64,000 nt of DNA from Microbacterium sp. Leaf151 (GTDB lineage: Bacteria > Actinomycetota > Actinomycetes > Actinomycetales > Microbacteriaceae). Location: contig NZ_LMOR01000001.1 of the NCBI RefSeq assembly GCF_001424225.1, forward strand, positions 5,427-69,426, read 5' to 3'. Position numbers and translations under genes: made by a program. The notes under the pieces were generated by a model. That model saw only the letters and a program-made list of their open reading frames with translations. It was not told the origin of the DNA and did no database searches. Shown one piece after another: positions 44,264 through 52,254 of the stretch (the stretch's first letter is position 1; every line of letters starts with the position of its first letter).

Positions 44264-45207
44264 CAGGTGCTCCGCTTCTTGTTCCACACGAACTGCACGA
44301 CAGTGACGATGATGCAGAGGAAGAACAGCGCGACCGACGCCGCGGAGGCGTAGCCGTACTGGCTCTCCTCGAATCCCTTACGGAAGATGAACTGCGACAG
44401 CACGAGCGTCGATTGCCCGGGGCCGCCCTCTGTCATCACGAGGATGAGATCGAAGATCTTGAACGAGTTGATGGTCAGCATCACGGTGACGAAGAACATC
44501 GTGGGGCGGAGGCAGGGGATGGTGACGTTCACGAACCGCTGCCACACGTTCGCGCCGTCCATGCGGGCCGCTTCGTGCAGCTCGCGGGGCACGGTCTGCA
44601 GTCCCGCCAGGAAGAGGATCATGTAGTAGCCCATGTCGCGCCAGGTGCTGACGATGACGACGGCGGGCATGGCCCATTCGGGCGAGGTGAGCCAGCCCGG
44701 GGGGTTCTGGATGCCGAGGAAGCGCAGGCCCTCGTTGATGGGGCCGTACTCCGGGCTGAACAGCAGGTTCCAGACCACGGCGATCGCGACGATGGACGTG
44801 ATGTAGGGGAAGAACGCGGCGGTGCGGAAGAAGGCGACCCCGCGCAGCTTGTTGTTCAGCAGCAGGGCCAGCCCCAGCGACACGATGATGGTCAGGGGGA
44901 TGTGCAGCGCGGAGTAGTAAAGGGTGTTGATGACGGAGATCTGGAAGCTTCCGTCGCCGATCAGCCGCTGGTAGTTGGTGAAACCGATCCAGTCGGCCTT
45001 GCCGAACACGTTCCAGTTCGTGAACGACATGTAGAACAGCACGACGATGGGGACCAACGTCAGCAGGCCGAAGCCGAGGAAGTTCGGAAGGATGAAGCTC
45101 CACCCGACGAGGGTGTTGCGCATCTTCAGCCGCGACCGTCGGCGACGGTCGGGCGCGACCGGCGGCTGCGGGGCGGTTCCGTGGTCGGTGGCGGCGATGC
45201 TCGCCAT
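44263..45207 (-). CDS. ABC transporter permease (MalF/LacF type)
   Basis: 314 residues with six membrane segments; SFILPNFLGFGLLTLVPIVVLFYMS at the start and EAA loop ELHEAARMDGANVWQRFVNVTIPCL. Partner of the permease that follows it. Separated from the binding-protein gene by 68 bases that hold a strong hairpin. Confidence 0.92.
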   Translation of the reverse strand: MASIAATDHGTAPQPPVAPDRRRRSRLKMRNTLVGWSFILPNFLGFGLLTLVPIVVLFYMSFTNWNVFGKADWIGFTNYQRLIGDGSFQISVINTLYYSALHIPLTIIVSLGLALLLNNKLRGVAFFRTAAFFPYITSIVAIAVVWNLLFSPEYGPINEGLRFLGIQNPPGWLTSPEWAMPAVVIVSTWRDMGYYMILFLAGLQTVPRELHEAARMDGANVWQRFVNVTIPCLRPTMFFVTVMLTINSFKIFDLILVMTEGGPGQSTLVLSQFIFRKGFEESQYGYASAASVALFFLCIIVTVVQFVWNKKRST

Positions 45208-45234
45208 GAGTGCCTCCAGGCAGGTAGGTGGGGC

Positions 45235-45266
45235 GGCCGGCTCACCGACACGTCGGTGAGCCGGCC
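45235..45266 (-). promoter_or_regulatory. strong hairpin between binding-protein and permease genes
   Basis: Perfect 15-bp stem (GGCCGGCTCACCGAC and its complement) closed by a two-base loop. It lies just after the binding-protein stop codon and before the permease genes. In CUT1 operons such hairpins protect the 3' end of the binding-protein message or partly end transcription, so the binding protein exceeds the permeases. No T tract, so stabilisation is the better guess. Confidence 0.8.
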
Positions 45267-45275
45267 ACGGGAAGA

Positions 45276-46577
45276 TCAGCCCAGGCCGACCTCGTTGGCG
45301 ACGCGGTTCTGCGCGTCGGTGATGGCAGCATCCACGGGGGTCGATCCGGAGAGGATCGCCGAGTGCATGTCGAGGAGGATGTTCTGAATGGCAGCAGCCT
45401 TGTTCGACGTGGGGTTCTCGGGGAGCGTGTCGTGCTCGGCGAAGGCGAAGCGGGACAGCTCGTCCTGCGGCGCGCCCTCGTTGCTGAAGTAGGTCTCGAC
45501 GACCCCGTCCGTCAACAGGGCGGGAGTGATACCGATGCCGGCGAGCAACTGGGCTGCCTCCTCGCTCGAGGCGAACGCGAGGAAGTCCTTGGCCGCCTGC
45601 ACCTTGTTGTCGGCGATCCCCGCGTTGATGCCGAAGCCGGTCGGGTCTCCGAAGGTGACGGGGGTGTTGTCCGTACCGGTGGTGGAGGCGTCAGCCTGCG
45701 GGATCGGCGCGATGCCCCACTCGAACTCGTTGGCGTCACCCGACGCCTGCTGGGCGATGAGGGTTGCGACGTACCAGGTGCCCATGGGGAGCATCGCGGC
45801 GTTCTGGGTGCCGAACTCGCCCTGATAGGTCAGCTGGTTGGCCGTGCTGGTGTTGAAGTTGACCTGGTCACCGTCGTCTTGGAGAGCGAGGACCCGCTCG
45901 TAGTACGGGGCCATGTAGTCGTACTCGCCGCTGAGGATGTCGCCGTCCTTCTGCGCGTTGGCGAACCCCTGGACGGTGGACTGCCAGCGGTGCTGGTAGG
46001 TGCCCTTCGCGGCACTGCCCGCCGCTGCGAGACCGTCGGTCAGCTGGGCGGCGGCCGCGTCGTAGTCAGCCCACGTCCAGCTCCCGTCGGGCTCGGCGAC
46101 GCCGGCCTGGGCGAAGAGGGCCTTGTTGTAGAACAGGACCCAGGAGTCCTGTCGGTAGGGCACGGCGTACTGGGTGCCGTCGACCTGGTACGACGACGCA
46201 CCACCGATCTCGTCCGACAGTGCGACGTCGGACACGTCGAGGAGCTGTCCACCCTCGACCAGGGTCGGGAGGTACTTCACCTCTTTCTGAGTGATGATGT
46301 CGGGTCCGGACCCGGCGGCGAGATCCGTGGTGAGAAGGGTGTTGTAGTCGGCGGCGTCGTAGCCCGTCACCTCGACGGTGACGTCGGGGTTCTTCTCCGA
46401 GAACGCGTCGGCGAGCAACTGGAATTCGGGGGTGGTGTCCAGCGCCCACCCCGACAGGGTGAGGGTGACCGGACCACCGGGCTCTGCGGCGTCGCCGTTG
46501 GACCCGCCGCTGCAAGCGGCGAGCGAGAGCGTTGCGACAGTGATGACGCCGGCTGCGGCAGCGTACGTGCGCTTCAT
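45276..46577 (-). CDS. oligosaccharide-binding lipoprotein of ABC importer
   Basis: 433 residues. Lipoprotein signal with lipobox LSLAACS (Cys22), then a family-1 extracellular solute-binding protein: LTLSGWALDTTPEFQLLADAFSEKNPDVTVEV, VPYRQDSWVLFYNKALF, AAMLPMGTWYVATL. Binds the sugar outside the membrane and delivers it to the two permeases. GAAGGAG sits before the ATG. Surrounded by enzymes for unsaturated uronate catabolism, so the ligand is probably an unsaturated uronic oligosaccharide. Confidence 0.9.
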   Translation of the reverse strand: MKRTYAAAAGVITVATLSLAACSGGSNGDAAEPGGPVTLTLSGWALDTTPEFQLLADAFSEKNPDVTVEVTGYDAADYNTLLTTDLAAGSGPDIITQKEVKYLPTLVEGGQLLDVSDVALSDEIGGASSYQVDGTQYAVPYRQDSWVLFYNKALFAQAGVAEPDGSWTWADYDAAAAQLTDGLAAAGSAAKGTYQHRWQSTVQGFANAQKDGDILSGEYDYMAPYYERVLALQDDGDQVNFNTSTANQLTYQGEFGTQNAAMLPMGTWYVATLIAQQASGDANEFEWGIAPIPQADASTTGTDNTPVTFGDPTGFGINAGIADNKVQAAKDFLAFASSEEAAQLLAGIGITPALLTDGVVETYFSNEGAPQDELSRFAFAEHDTLPENPTSNKAAAIQNILLDMHSAILSGSTPVDAAITDAQNRVANEVGLG

Positions 46578-46630
46578 TGTTGGTTACTCCTTCGTAAGGT
46601 CGGGCACCCCACCTTCGGGGACCCTCGGGA

Positions 46631-48625
46631 TTATCGACTCGCGACAGCGGTGATGCCGGTCTGTGTGAGACGACTTGTGGTGACCGTGCCATCCGGCCAA
46701 GTGATGGTGACGAGATGTGTCCCGTCGTGTTCCACCGACGCGGACAGCGCGCTGGGCGCGTCGTCGTCGGCGGCGAGCCCGATGAGGGCGTGCAGCCACT
46801 CCCCGACGAGCAGGGGGTGCTCGGCGACGGGGACGGCGGACCGGGGACCCAGGGGGCTGGCATCCACGCGGTGTTCGATTCGCGCCCGGGCCTCGGCGTG
46901 GAGGGCGACGAGAGAGCTGCGCACGGCACCGGAGCGGGCGAGCGCCTGAGCGCCGTCGACGTCGGAGTCCGTGTCATCCCCCGAGACAGCCCAGCCGCCG
47001 ACTCGCACGCGGAGCTCCCGAGCATTCAGATGCGGTTCGAGGGAGACGACACGGGTCAGTCGCATCTCCCAGGGCCCGCGGAGGAGGGAGTGCACTTCGA
47101 CGACGCCGGCCACTTCCACCTCGCCGACCAGGCCGGAGCCGTGTCGGTGCACGGCCGGGGCCGCGCTGATCCAGTGCGCGGCGGATACGGACGCCGCGAT
47201 CGCGACGTGCCCACCGGCGTCGTTCTGAACGCGTGTGTCGATGAGGCGCATGGCGGCCCGGTGGGTGGCACGGCCTCGTCCGTCGACGATGCTGACGCTC
47301 TGCTCGAGAGGCTCCTCCCACGCTCGCTCGTTCGCCAGCGGCGCCGTGGCCGTGGAGTACCCGATCCGGGCGTACAGCGGGGAATCCCCGACGAGCGCCC
47401 CCTCGAGGGCGTCGTCGGTGCCGTGGTTGGCGATGCGGACGATGCCATCGGCATCCGTTCCCGAGACGACCCACCCGGGCGCCGCGACGGCGCAGAGGTA
47501 GTCACCACGTTCGACGGGGAGCTGCTCCGCTTCGGCGGCCCACACCGGGTGGTCGGCCGGCAGCATCACGCCGAGCAGCCCCTTGACGGCCCAGTACGGT
47601 GACCCGGGTCCGGAATAGGACTGCGCGAGGTCGCGCCATTCGCCATGCCACCCCAGCGTGAGGATGTCCCGCTCGTCCGGTGCGCCGACGTCGACGAAGT
47701 GGCGGACGACCTTCTCGGCCGCGTGGCGGAGGGACCCGAGGGACGTCGAGCGGACACCGGCGAGGACCCCCGCCCAGAACGGAGCGGCGGCGGCGAAGCG
47801 GTAGACGAGGCTGCGCCCCTGCATCAGGGGCGAGCCGTCGGCACCGACCAGCCGCACGGCGTCCTCGAGATAGCGGTCGAGCGCGGCGACATCGGCGATG
47901 CGCCCGGCCGCGAGGTCCGCAGCCCCCCGCATGCGGGGCCAGAGGACGGGGTAGACGTGCAGCGCCCATCCGACGTAGTGGTCGTAGGAGCGCTCGAACC
48001 CGTCGGAAATCCAGCCGTCCGCCCGCGTCAGTTGGTCGTGAAGCGCGAGGTCTGCGGTGATGTCGTCCTGAGACCACGGTCCCCCGACGGAACGGAGGAA
48101 GGTCTGGACGACGACACGGAACCACAGCCAGTTCGTCTTCGGGTAGGTGTCGTCGCCGACGACGGGAGCCAGGTAGTCGATGACGCGCTGCCGGGTCTCG
48201 GCGTCCAGCTGGTCCCAGATCCACGGCCGGGTCATGTCGAGCGCGACGGCGAGCGATGCGGCCTCGACCTTGGCCTGGGGGTGCTCGTCCATTCGCACCC
48301 ACCGGTCGGCGGCTACGGGGTCGACCCCGGCCGCGACGCCGCGGCGATAGAACGCCGCAAGATCTTCCAAGCCGTGACCGTCGTCGCCGGTGAGCCGGAA
48401 CGCGGCCAGCAGGAAGGTGCGGGCGAACCCCTCGAGTCCGTCGACGGCTCGGCCGTACCCGCCCTCAGCGCCCGGGAAGGTGATGCGGGCGTTGTTCTCG
48501 GATGCGTATTCGCGAGCGGCCGAGAGGAGGCGATCGGCGAAGTCCGTCCAGTCACCGCGCGTCCACCCAGGAGCGAACGACGAGGACCTCGTGCTGCTGG
48601 ATGAAGGGTGCGATGCAACGGACAC
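46631..48625 (-). CDS. DUF2264-domain protein, probable glycoside hydrolase
   Basis: 664 residues, no signal peptide. Residues about 25-390 are an alpha/alpha-barrel of the DUF2264 kind (GLEGFARTFLLAAFRLTGDD, QAKVEAASLAVALDMTRPWIWDQLD, TNWLWFRVVVQTFLR); the remainder is a beta-sandwich domain. Some proteins of this shape have been classed as GH154 beta-glucuronidases, which would suit the operon, but I cannot confirm the match. GTG start with AAAGGAG. First gene of the twelve-gene leftward operon and divergent from the lyase gene. Confidence 0.75.
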   Translation of the reverse strand: MSVASHPSSSSTRSSSFAPGWTRGDWTDFADRLLSAAREYASENNARITFPGAEGGYGRAVDGLEGFARTFLLAAFRLTGDDGHGLEDLAAFYRRGVAAGVDPVAADRWVRMDEHPQAKVEAASLAVALDMTRPWIWDQLDAETRQRVIDYLAPVVGDDTYPKTNWLWFRVVVQTFLRSVGGPWSQDDITADLALHDQLTRADGWISDGFERSYDHYVGWALHVYPVLWPRMRGAADLAAGRIADVAALDRYLEDAVRLVGADGSPLMQGRSLVYRFAAAAPFWAGVLAGVRSTSLGSLRHAAEKVVRHFVDVGAPDERDILTLGWHGEWRDLAQSYSGPGSPYWAVKGLLGVMLPADHPVWAAEAEQLPVERGDYLCAVAAPGWVVSGTDADGIVRIANHGTDDALEGALVGDSPLYARIGYSTATAPLANERAWEEPLEQSVSIVDGRGRATHRAAMRLIDTRVQNDAGGHVAIAASVSAAHWISAAPAVHRHGSGLVGEVEVAGVVEVHSLLRGPWEMRLTRVVSLEPHLNARELRVRVGGWAVSGDDTDSDVDGAQALARSGAVRSSLVALHAEARARIEHRVDASPLGPRSAVPVAEHPLLVGEWLHALIGLAADDDAPSALSASVEHDGTHLVTITWPDGTVTTSRLTQTGITAVASR

Positions 48626-48664
48626 GGGATCTCCTTTGAACTCGCCTCAAGCGACCGTTTCAGG

Positions 48665-48716
48665 AGCGTATCAACGCGTTTCGTTCATTGCAACGTCGAT
48701 TTGCGTTTGTTATGAT
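48665..48716. promoter_or_regulatory. divergent promoters sharing a palindromic -35
   Basis: TTGCAA at 48688-48693 is its own reverse complement. Rightward: a 17-base spacer and -10 TATGAT (48711-48716). Leftward: a 17-base spacer and -10 TACGCT (48665-48670). The two polymerases could not sit together, so transcription of the uronate operon and of the lyase/regulator operon may be mutually exclusive or alternately fired. AAACG-type repeats around it (for example 48703-48708 and 48727-48732) are candidate operators. Confidence 0.7.
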
Positions 48717-48745
48717 CACTTCTGATCGTTTACAGGATGGGACCA

Positions 48746-50707
48746 ATGACGCTCACCCCTTCTTCACACGCCGCGTACTCCGGCGTCCTCGCGGAGTTCT
48801 GGCGCGCCCAGGATGCCGTCGGTGCCGGCGACAACCTCGCCGATGCCCTTCGACGAACTCTGCGGCCGCCCGAGGATGCCCTCCCCGTCGCGCCCGCGCA
48901 CGATCGCGCCGTGTGGGGTGCGCACGGAACCGCCGATCAGTCCACCGTTGCGGCGGTCCTCTCAAGAGCCTCGGACGACCTCGGCACGAGCTGGCCGGTT
49001 GCGCTCGCGAGCGCAGCCGCACGCGTGCACGGCGACGGGGATCGAGAGAGCTGGGAGTCGGTGGTCTTCGAACGTCAGCGTCGGCTGAGCCGCGCGGTCG
49101 TCGCCGCCGCGGTCACGGAGGAAGGACGCTGGCTCGACGAGGTGTTGGACGGTGTCTGGCTGCTGTGCGAGCAGACCTCGTGGTGCTGGCCGGCACACGA
49201 CGACGCCCACGCCGTCGGCTCGGTTCTCGCCATCCCGGACAGGCCGTTCCTCGACCTCGGAGCGGGAGAGGTGGCGGCGCAGCTCGCGTGGGTCGACCAC
49301 CTCGTGGGTGAGGCTTTGGAGACGGCGTATCCCGGAGTACGAGCCCGAGTCCGTCGTGAGGTTCGTCGACGCGTCTTCGATCCGTTCACGACGCGCAGGG
49401 ATTGGCACTGGATCGGTCTCGACGGCGACGTGCACAACTGGAACCCCTGGATCCACGGCAATGTGATCACGGCCGCGCTTCGCTTGCTCGACGGACCGGG
49501 CGAGCGGGAAGAACGCGGCGAGATCATCGCCCTCGCTCTCGAGGGCATGGACCGGTACGTCACGGCCCTCCCCCTCGACGGTGCCATCGACGAGGGCTAC
49601 GGATACTGGTGGAACGGCGCATGCCGGGCACTGGAAGCGCTCGACGTGGTGTCCTTCGCCACGGAGGGGCACCTCGACGCCGCGGAGGTACCGGCGCTGT
49701 CGGCGACCGTCGCCTTCCCGCACCGCTCGCACCTCGGCGGCGATTGGTACCTCAATCTCGCGGACGGACAGGCGAAGCCACCGAGCGACCAGCCCTGGCA
49801 CGCGTTGCATCGCAGCGCGCGCGCCGTCGGGGATGACGACGCCGTCGCTCACGCCGCGAGCCACCGCCGGCCCGGAGTCCCCGCCGCGACGGAGACCTTC
49901 GGGTTGGGCAGGCTCGTGCGCGGCATGACGGATACGGACTGGATCGAGGCCCCGGCAGTGCCGCCGCCGCTGATCGATCGCGTGTGGCTGCCGTCCACCG
50001 AAGTGCTTCTCGCGCGCGGCCGGAGCGGCTCTACGGCCGGTCTCACCGTGGCGGTGAAGGGAGGCCACAACGGCGAGCATCACAATCACAACGACGTCGG
50101 CAGCTTCGTCCTCGCCTCGGACGGCGTTCCCGTCGTCGTCGACGTCGGGAGGCCGACGTACACGAAGCAGACCTTCGGACCGGACCGATACGACATCTGG
50201 ACGATGCAGAGCGCCTGGCACAACACACCCGTGATCGACGGGCAGCAGCAGAGTCCCGGTCCCGAGTACCGAGCCCGCGATGTCACCGTCACCCTCGACG
50301 AGGCGACCGTCGAATGGTCCGCCGACCTGGCCGGGGCGTACCCCGACGGAGCAGCCGCGTCCTGGCAACGCCATGTCTCGTTCGGCGAAGGCCGCGTCCG
50401 GGTTCGCGACGAATGGCGCAGCGCCGTCGGAGCGGCTCACCGGTGGCACCTCGTGCTCGCTGGCAAAGTGGACGTCGACGCCGGCGGCGCCACGGCGTCC
50501 GTCCGTCCGCTCTCCGGTGCGACACCCGTCGTCATCCGCTGGCCCGCGGGCGTGAGGAGCACCGTGACCCGACGCATCCTGGAGGACCCGCTGCTCACCG
50601 ATGTGTGGGGGACGAGCCTCACCCGTCTCGAACTCGACGTCTCCGACCACCCTGACGTGGTCGTAACCTTCGAAACACACCCTGCAACCACCGAGGAAAT
50701 CCGATGA
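48746..50707 (+). CDS. heparinase II/III-family polysaccharide lyase
   Basis: 653 residues. N-terminal alpha/alpha-toroid (about 1-370; DGDVHNWNPWIHGNVITAAL and AIDEGYGYWWNGACRALEAL) and C-terminal beta-sheet domain with the hallmark GGHNGEHHNHNDVGSFVL and VDVGRPTY of heparinase II/III-type lyases. These cleave uronic acid-containing chains by beta-elimination, leaving the unsaturated ends that GH88 needs. No signal peptide, so it acts in the cytoplasm on imported chains unless exported in another way. ATG at 48746 chosen over 48737 because AGGA (48734-48737) is then well spaced. Stop overlaps the next ATG (ATGA). Confidence 0.85.
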   Translation: MTLTPSSHAAYSGVLAEFWRAQDAVGAGDNLADALRRTLRPPEDALPVAPAHDRAVWGAHGTADQSTVAAVLSRASDDLGTSWPVALASAAARVHGDGDRESWESVVFERQRRLSRAVVAAAVTEEGRWLDEVLDGVWLLCEQTSWCWPAHDDAHAVGSVLAIPDRPFLDLGAGEVAAQLAWVDHLVGEALETAYPGVRARVRREVRRRVFDPFTTRRDWHWIGLDGDVHNWNPWIHGNVITAALRLLDGPGEREERGEIIALALEGMDRYVTALPLDGAIDEGYGYWWNGACRALEALDVVSFATEGHLDAAEVPALSATVAFPHRSHLGGDWYLNLADGQAKPPSDQPWHALHRSARAVGDDDAVAHAASHRRPGVPAATETFGLGRLVRGMTDTDWIEAPAVPPPLIDRVWLPSTEVLLARGRSGSTAGLTVAVKGGHNGEHHNHNDVGSFVLASDGVPVVVDVGRPTYTKQTFGPDRYDIWTMQSAWHNTPVIDGQQQSPGPEYRARDVTVTLDEATVEWSADLAGAYPDGAAASWQRHVSFGEGRVRVRDEWRSAVGAAHRWHLVLAGKVDVDAGGATASVRPLSGATPVVIRWPAGVRSTVTRRILEDPLLTDVWGTSLTRLELDVSDHPDVVVTFETHPATTEEIR

Positions 50708-51816
50708 CGAACCAGGCTACGGCCCCTCTCGCCGCGGAACGTCGCGCCCACGTTCTCGCCATCCTGCGGCGCGAAGGAGCCGTGCGCGTGTCGCAGCTCG
50801 TCGACGAGCTGGGGGTCGCACCCGTCACATTGCGGCGCGACCTGGCTCAGATGGAATCCGAGGGACTGCTGGAGCGCGTGCACGGGGGTGCCGTCGCACC
50901 GGCGGCCGGTCTCTCGGCTCCGGCGTCGGACGCAGCCCCGCCCGTCTCCGTCTCACCGCCCGCGTCCGTCGCCATGCTGGTGCCGTCGCTGAACTACTAC
51001 TGGCCAGGAGTCGTTCGCGGTGCGGAGGCCGCGGCCGCCCGTCTCGGCCTCGGCGTCGTCTTGCGCGGGGCCTCCTACGAGCTGCAGGACGAACGGCCCG
51101 TTCTCGAGCGCCTCGTTCACACAGATGGAGTGCGTGGCCTCATCGTGGCCCCGAACACCGACACCGCACATGCCCAGGACGTCGTGCAGTGGTTGATCGA
51201 CACCGGCGTGCCCAGCGTGCTCGTCGAACGGGAGGCGACGGCGTCGCCGGGCGGCGCACCCGTGGAATCCGTCACCACCGACCACGCCCTCGGGGCCGTC
51301 TTGGCTGCGCGACACCTCGCCGCGCTGGGCCACCGGCGTGTGGGCCTCATCATCTCGCGTGACTCCCCCACCTCGCGCAAGATCACGGCAGGGTGGCATG
51401 CCGCCTGCATCGAGCTGGGGCTCACCCCGAGCGACCACTTCGAATCCATGCTGCCGCCCCGCACCAGCCCCGAGTTCTCCGCGGTCGTCGACGCGACCCT
51501 GGACGCGGCACTCACCAACGGCGTGACCGCCTTGGTGGTGCACTCCGACCCCGAGGCCATGGCCTTCGTCGACCTCGCCCTGAACCGCGGCATCTCGGTG
51601 CCGGGCGACCTGTCGATCGTCGCGTACGACGACGAGATCGCCGAGCTCTTCACGCCCGCGCTGACCGCCGTGGCCCCGCCGCGGCGCGCCGTCGGCGAGG
51701 CGGCCATCGACCTCGTCGCCCGTCGGATGCAGGACCCGGACCGGCCCACCCATCGCGTGATCCTCAGCCCGCGCCTGAACGTGCGGGGCTCGACCGCTCC
51801 GCCGCTGCAGCGCTGA
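50704..51816 (+). CDS. hybrid DeoR-HTH / LacI-type sensor transcriptional regulator
   Basis: 370 residues. DeoR helix-turn-helix (RRAHVLAILRREGAVRVSQL, then VAPVTLRRDLAQMESEGLLERVHGG) joined to a LacI-type sensor (AMLVPSLNYYWPGVVRGAEAAA, GLIVAPNTDT, IVAYDDEIAE). It is a paralogue of the protein at 34496-35638 with the same order of motifs. Coupled to the lyase gene by ATGA and preceded by GAGGAAA. Probably senses an intermediate of the uronate route and acts at the shared promoter 48665-48716. Confidence 0.87.
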   Translation: MTNQATAPLAAERRAHVLAILRREGAVRVSQLVDELGVAPVTLRRDLAQMESEGLLERVHGGAVAPAAGLSAPASDAAPPVSVSPPASVAMLVPSLNYYWPGVVRGAEAAAARLGLGVVLRGASYELQDERPVLERLVHTDGVRGLIVAPNTDTAHAQDVVQWLIDTGVPSVLVEREATASPGGAPVESVTTDHALGAVLAARHLAALGHRRVGLIISRDSPTSRKITAGWHAACIELGLTPSDHFESMLPPRTSPEFSAVVDATLDAALTNGVTALVVHSDPEAMAFVDLALNRGISVPGDLSIVAYDDEIAELFTPALTAVAPPRRAVGEAAIDLVARRMQDPDRPTHRVILSPRLNVRGSTAPPLQR

Positions 51817-51843
51817 GCCGCTGCCCTTCGCGGGGTCGGGTGC

Positions 51844-51884
51844 AGCCGGACCCGCCCGGATCATCGTCTGGGCGGGATCCGGCT
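51844..51884 (+). terminator. terminator of lyase/regulator operon
   Basis: AGCCGGA-CCCGCCC pairs with GGGCGGGATCCGGCT with one bulge, 28 bases after the regulator stop codon. Confidence 0.7.
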
Positions 51885-51986
51885 GGAGCACGTCTGCGGA
51901 GGGTGTGGGATTCTCCCCACCGCCCCTCCGCGGAGCCTCCGGCGGCGTGGGCCCAACTCCGTTCGACTCCCGCTCAACCGGTCATA

Positions 51987-52025
51987 ACGCAGAAGGCGGA
52001 CCCCTACGGGGCCCGCCTTCTGCGT
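51987..52025. terminator. strong hairpin terminator, copy 1
   Basis: 18-bp stem beginning ACGCAGAAGGCGG, one mismatch, loop TAC. Symmetric enough to act in both directions. Confidence 0.8.
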
Positions 52026-52138
52026 TGCGGAGGGTGTGGGATTCTCCCCACCGCCCCTCCACGCGCCGCTGCGCGACGCGCGGAGCCTCCGGCGGCGTGG
52101 GCCCAACTCCGTTCGACTCCCGCTCAACCGGTCATAAC

Positions 52139-52173
52139 GCAGAAGGCGGACCCCTACGGGGCCCGCCTTCTGC
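52139..52173. terminator. strong hairpin terminator, copy 2
   Basis: Same hairpin as at 51987-52025, with the outermost pairs lost. On the minus strand it follows the glycosyltransferase gene at 52255-53439 and would stop its transcript. Confidence 0.75.
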
Positions 52174-52176
52174 AAA

Positions 52177-52190
52177 CGCGCTATAGCGCG
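52177..52190. repeat. perfect 14-base palindrome
   Basis: CGCGCTATAGCGCG, next to the terminator repeat. Its role is unknown; a recombinase or regulator site is possible. Confidence 0.6.
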
Positions 52191-52223
52191 GGCTGAGACG
52201 GGCTGACAAGAGGCAGCGTCAAG

Positions 52224-52247
52224 ACGGGAACATACACGGGAACATAC
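52224..52247. repeat. direct repeat, 2 x 12 bases
   Basis: ACGGGAACATAC twice in a row, between the boundary palindrome and the end of the glycosyltransferase gene. A possible protein-binding iteron. Confidence 0.7.
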
Positions 52248-52254
52248 AGTGCGC

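Larger units (their letters stand above)
51895..52173. repeat. tandem duplication carrying hairpins, island boundary
   Basis: Two copies, 51895-52025 and 52026-52173. The second carries about 17 extra bases near 52061-52078. Otherwise they match closely, including the segments GGAGGGTGTGGGATTCTCCC and GTTCGACTCCCGCTC and a terminator hairpin. Sits between the polysaccharide locus and the island, so it may have come from recombination at an attachment site. No gene is seen in 51817-52254. Confidence 0.85.

Noticed and set aside
51945-51975. tRNA-like 3' segment (GTTCGACTCC) in the duplicated boundary
   Set aside because: The bases before the T-loop-like string cannot pair with those after it, and no anticodon arm or acceptor stem is present.
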